Shown here piece by piece: positions 45,018-47,986 of a stretch of 47,986 bases of DNA (positions are counted from its first letter, which is position 1; each line of letters opens with the position of its first letter). Made by a program: the position numbers and the translations under genes. A model generated the notes under the pieces. The model was not told the origin of the DNA. It was given only the letters and a program-made list of their open reading frames with translations, and searched no databases. Source of the DNA: Mesostigma viride (Eukaryota > Streptophyta > Mesostigmatophyceae > Mesostigmatales > Mesostigmataceae); assembly GCA_009746045.1 (NCBI GenBank), contig RPFO01001373.1:1-47986 (forward strand). Reading direction: 5' to 3'.

Positions 45018-46618
45018 TATAACGGCACCGACCATCCGGTCCCGGTGGACGTGCTGTTGGGCTGCGGCCCAACGCCAACCCACGTATTCCTATAATAGGG
45101 CGAGTAGTATCCGCTGTTGATGCTATACGCGCCCATTGCGGAAGGGTCGACCACCGCGGTGGATCCGTCCATGTAGGGTGGCGGAGAAAGGATGGTGGGA
45201 TCTCCGTCCGCTTGAGCGGACATCAAAGGGTCGTAGATGGAATTGGGCGGGATGGTGTTGGTGGGAGGGGTCCAGGATGTAAACCCGTTCGACTGGTTGT
45301 TGACAGGCGGGGGCACGACGGTGACCGCCGGGCCACGCGCCGCCCATTCGGTGAAGCCGTCGCGTGGGGGCGGCCAGTTCGTGTCTCCGGGCTGTATCAT
45401 GGTCATGTTGCCCGTGGAGACGTATCCCGGGGGCACGGTGTCGGCGGGCGCGACAGGAGGCCCTCGGAGATATTGTCCCCACAGATGATAACTATAGAGG
45501 GAGTCGACGATTCGCCCGATGGCACTGTCGGCGAGCTTGGGGTCGATGTTCGGAGGGAAGAGCATCCTCAGGGCTCCGGGGCCGAACATCTTGACGATCT
45601 GGAGGACGGATGTGGGATCCACGGCGGACGAGAGACCAAACTGGTCGAGGATGGACTTCACCGCGGACACGCCCGCTTGCGAGTCCGCGAACGCCACGGA
45701 CGCGCCGGGGAGAAGGGACGCTCCGAGGGACAGCCCCGCGGCCCCGAGACGGTTCTTGAACCCGCCTTCCGCGTTTCCGAACGCCTTCGCGGCGTTAAAG
45801 GCCGCCCCTGTCGCGATCCGTCCCGCTGGGCCGTTCATCGCGTCAAAAACGGTCATTGGAGCGGACGCCGGGACCCAACTCGGCGCGACCTGGTGCCCCA
45901 CTGCCGTCATCCCCGCCGCGATCCCGGGAATGGCGTGTTGGACCGCGCCAACGGTGTCGCCTCTAGTAAGTGCGCGTGCTCCCATAAGTGCAGGGACTAT
46001 AGCAGGCGCCCCCCCCAAGGCCACACTCCCAAGCAAAGCCGCCCCCACACCGACCTGTGGAAGTGTGAGTTCCTTAATTCTTTGCAAGGCGGCACCAGGG
46101 AGGGCTTTCATTGCGTCAACCGCACGCGTCCTAAGAGATCGATTATCGGCGGCGGGCTGAGGATCGGGCAGCGCGGGATCCGCGGGATCCGGCGCGGGTT
46201 GAGGCGTGTCCCCGTCGTACTGTAGGTTCATGTTCGTGTCCGGGTGGATAATCCCCTCGACGAACTCGTTGAAGCCGTACTTCTTCGGGACGAGCACAAA
46301 GTTCCCAGGAGACAGCGTCAGAGGAGGGATGTGAGGGTTCGCGATCACCAGGTCGTCCGCGGAGACACCGTACTTGGCCGCGATCGACTTCCACGTGTCG
46401 CCCGGCTCGGCGACGTGTCCCTGTTTGTCGAAGAACGGATTCCCGCCCTTCCGCGAGTACAGGGGGAGGATGTTGCGATCGAACGTCTCCTTGACGACCA
46501 TGTCCGGATCATTCGTCGGAGTCAAGATGTCCGCCTTGGTGACGGACGGGTCCGGAAACGCTCGCATGATGCGATCGATCAACTCTTTCGGCACCGCGAT
46601 CATATTCCCGCTCGACAT
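45014..46618 (-). CDS. LysM-domain virion-type protein
   Basis: This intact protein has 534 residues. Residues 67-112 form a LysM domain (EPGDTWKSIAAKYGVSADDL...NPHIPPLTLSPGNFVLVP), which binds peptidoglycan, chitin or related glycans. After a Pro/Asp linker the protein has a long Ala/Gly-rich hydrophobic region (about 185-335) with possible membrane or amphipathic helices (VGVGAALLGSVALGGAPAIV). The last 150 residues are Pro/Asn/Ser/Tyr-rich and repeat-like. A GTATAAT element (46627-46633) lies upstream. The gene is convergent with MCP 4 (shared TTAG at the stops). It might act in wall attachment, penetration or particle maturation; this role is inferred. Confidence 0.7.
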   Translation of the reverse strand: MSSGNMIAVPKELIDRIMRAFPDPSVTKADILTPTNDPDMVVKETFDRNILPLYSRKGGNPFFDKQGHVAEPGDTWKSIAAKYGVSADDLVIANPHIPPLTLSPGNFVLVPKKYGFNEFVEGIIHPDTNMNLQYDGDTPQPAPDPADPALPDPQPAADNRSLRTRAVDAMKALPGAALQRIKELTLPQVGVGAALLGSVALGGAPAIVPALMGARALTRGDTVGAVQHAIPGIAAGMTAVGHQVAPSWVPASAPMTVFDAMNGPAGRIATGAAFNAAKAFGNAEGGFKNRLGAAGLSLGASLLPGASVAFADSQAGVSAVKSILDQFGLSSAVDPTSVLQIVKMFGPGALRMLFPPNIDPKLADSAIGRIVDSLYSYHLWGQYLRGPPVAPADTVPPGYVSTGNMTMIQPGDTNWPPPRDGFTEWAARGPAVTVVPPPVNNQSNGFTSWTPPTNTIPPNSIYDPLMSAQADGDPTILSPPPYMDGSTAVVDPSAMGAYSINSGYYSPYYRNTWVGVGPQPNSTSTGTGWSVPLY

Positions 46619-46626
46619 CGGCCTCT

Positions 46627-46633
46627 ATTATAC
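46627..46633 (-). promoter_or_regulatory. TATA-like box of the LysM gene
   Basis: GTATAAT on the minus strand lies 8 bases upstream of ATG 46618. Confidence 0.4.
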
Positions 46634-46647
46634 TTCCCCGGAGACAT

Positions 46648-47010
46648 TTAATCCTCGGTGATCCGGATGGACAGTTTCAGTCGCTTCCCGTTCTCCAACG
46701 GGATGCGCTCCGTGGACTTGAACACCGTCCGTCGCCGCTTCCTCCCCCGCCTCTCCTCTTCCTCCTCCTCCTCCTCCTCCTCCTCGTCCTCGTCCTCGTC
46801 GTCGCACGGCGACTCGCATCCACCGACAAAACGGGCGAACGCCGTGTCGTCCTCGCGCTCCTCCTCGCCCTTGTCGAACACGATGTCCCCGTCCTCTTTC
46901 ATCGAGACGGACCATCCCCGCTCGACGCCCCACGCCAGCAGACTCATCAGATCCGTGTCGTCCGAGATCTTCCGGTCCGGACGTGTCGACATGGCGGCGA
47001 TAAACTCCAT
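46648..47010 (-). CDS. Small acidic protein with poly-Glu tract
   Basis: The intact 120-residue protein (or 114 from Met 7 at 46992) has a compact N-terminal part (LMSLLAWGVERGWSVSMKEDGD). An Asp/Glu tract of about 20 residues follows, coded by a TCC-type repeat on the plus strand, then a short basic patch (RRGRKRRRT) and a Lys/Leu C-terminus. Acid-basic tracts like this suggest a nuclear or DNA-associated role. No family recognised. Confidence 0.55.
   Translation of the reverse strand: MEFIAAMSTRPDRKISDDTDLMSLLAWGVERGWSVSMKEDGDIVFDKGEEEREDDTAFARFVGGCESPCDDEDEDEEEEEEEEEEERRGRKRRRTVFKSTERIPLENGKRLKLSIRITED
46755..46803 (+). repeat. Trinucleotide (TCC/TCG) tract coding poly-acid
   Basis: An imperfect run of CTC/TCC/TCG triplets, a microsatellite inside the acidic protein gene. 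Similar triplet runs occur at about 29945-30010. Confidence 0.75.
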
Positions 47011-47076
47011 CCTACGATCGAAGTAGTGTACGGTAAAAAAACCGTTCGCGCGAAACGCGCGAAAAGTTGTCGAGTC

Positions 47077-47082
47077 GTATAG
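47077..47082 (+). promoter_or_regulatory. TATA-like box of the gene at 47088
   Basis: GTATAG lies 5 bases upstream of ATG 47088. Confidence 0.4.
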
Positions 47083-47087
47083 AATAA

Positions 47088-47332
47088 ATGAGTTCCGAGA
47101 AGGTCGTGGACGCCACCATCGTTCGCGTGCAAAAGTTCGTGCGCTTCGACTCCACGGGTGAGACTCTGTCGCGGCTGAACCCGTTCGACATAGGAAACCA
47201 CAGGATCTACTCGGTGGGGCATCAAGGGAGAAGGTTCATTTACTTCTTGGAACGAGGGGGCCCGACCCCATCACGGCCGACACGGATCCCGCCTTCGTCG
47301 GGTACACGTATCTCGGTTCGTTCGCCTCGTGA
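47088..47332 (+). CDS. Small NPFDIGN-motif protein, paralogue of 15906-16148, one frameshift
   Basis: About 81 residues from ATG 47088 (MSSEKVVDATIV). The core contains LSRLNPFDIGNHRI, matching TLSRVNPFDIGNIRV in the other copy. One base is lost in the G/C run at about 47257-47267, and the C-terminus (PAFVGYTYLGSFAS) continues in the next frame to 47332. The literal frame would read through into PCNA, but PCNA clearly has its own ATG at 47361. The pairing with PCNA is not conserved in the other copy, so no role in replication follows from this alone. Confidence 0.6.
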
Positions 47333-47360
47333 AGAAAAAGGTGACGCGCGAACCGTGACA

Positions 47361-47986
47361 ATGGAGTTCCGTACGGTCCAAGGTTCCTCGATCAAGCTGC
47401 TGGTGGAATCGCTCAAGGAGCTTACGAACGATGTCAACGTGTTTTTCGACCAATCGGGCGTTCGCATCGTATCGTTCGACATGTCGCATTGCGCGCTCTT
47501 CCACGCGTTCATGGACGCCGACAAAATCGAGGAGTACCGCTGCAATAAACAGTACACGGTCGGGATCAGTCTCGTGAACTTGTTCAAACTGATCAAGAAT
47601 GTGTCCGTGAACGACGAGATGGAACTACGCTTGCGGGACGAGGCGTTGGACGTCATGACATCACGATCACGAACCGCGTGAAGAACACCAAGTGGAGCTA
47701 CACGATGAAACTGATGGACATCGACGAGGATCTGATCGAGATCCCGGAAAAGGAGTACATGACCTGCATCACGATGGTCAGCTCCGAGTTCCAGAAGATC
47801 TGCCGCGATCTGGCTATCGTGTCGGACCGCGTCCGGTTCCAGTGCGCGGGCGACAACATCACGCTGAGTTGCGAAGGCGATATCGGCAACTGCACCTTGG
47901 AGATTGGGAAGGAACACCCGGACATGAAGGTGGTCATCGGCGAGAAGGAGAACGTCGACGAGCATTTCTCGCTGCGCTACCTGTGC
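47361..47986 (+). CDS. PCNA sliding clamp, frameshifted and cut by window end
   Basis: The product resembles proliferating cell nuclear antigen: ATG 47361 gives FRTVQGSSIKLLVESLKEL, VNVFFDQSGVRIVSFDMSHCAL, then KIEEYRCNKQYTVGISLVNLFKLIK. After one base loss near 47655 it continues YTMKLMDIDEDLIEIPEKEYMTCITMVSSEFQKICRDL and the second-domain strands to the window end. PCNA forms a ring on DNA and tethers the viral polymerase. About 209 residues are visible out of the usual roughly 260. The DIDEDLIEIPE segment corresponds to the interdomain region. Confidence 0.8.

Noticed and set aside
1-47986. Programmed ribosomal frameshifting as the reason for the breaks
   Set aside because: There are too many, in genes of every kind, always a loss, and often at homopolymers without a consistent slippery heptamer. 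A single programmed site cannot be excluded in any one gene.
1-47986. tRNA genes, rRNA, CRISPR arrays and riboswitches
   Set aside because: No cloverleaf-like stretch, array of spaced repeats or known conserved RNA sequence was recognised by eye; a tRNAscan-SE and Infernal run would settle it.

Overview
The window is part of the genome of a GC-rich nucleocytoplasmic large DNA virus (NCLDV, phylum Nucleocytoviricota), most likely infecting a protist or alga. The diagnostic genes are four paralogous double-jelly-roll major capsid proteins (MCP) at about 37.0-45.0 kb, an A32-type DNA-packaging ATPase at 35.9 kb, and a PCNA sliding clamp running off the right edge. Coding is dense on both strands, with no gap over 300 bases and often overlapping gene ends. 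Many small membrane proteins of the virion-envelope type are present. I see no tRNA, rRNA or CRISPR array. I cannot name the family with confidence.

Layout. 0-8 kb: accessory and hypothetical genes, including a GT14-like glycosyltransferase, a degenerate relative of a viral nuclease-like protein, an IQ-motif protein and a SprT-like zinc protease. 8-16 kb: membrane and structural-type genes, a putative DNA-binding/nuclease protein and a 2-oxoglutarate oxygenase-like protein. 16-20 kb: a fibre/adhesin module with a 1172-residue protein made of five tandem beta-rich repeats and two laminin-G-like domains. 20-22 kb: small conserved viral genes. 22.4-26.1 kb: a very large IS630/Tc1-mariner-like DDE-domain protein. 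26-30 kb: small genes and a large virion-type protein. 30-33 kb: a tandem pair of paralogous basic proteins. 33-37 kb: membrane proteins, a JAMM-like metalloprotease and the packaging ATPase. 37-45 kb: the capsid cluster. 45-46.6 kb: a LysM-domain protein. 47-48 kb: a small conserved protein and PCNA.

Together the right half is a virion morphogenesis module (capsid paralogues, packaging motor, membrane proteins, a LysM protein). The fibre module and the capsid protein carrying a laminin-G-like insert look like host-surface recognition parts. Many of the structural genes share a (G/C/T)TATA(C/G)-type box a few bases upstream of ATG.

Caveat: about 40 reading-frame breaks are visible, many in homopolymers. 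Every one I could orient is a loss of one base (occasionally two), never a gain. This looks like residual consensus error of the assembly rather than biology, so I annotate broken genes as single genes and give the approximate break positions.
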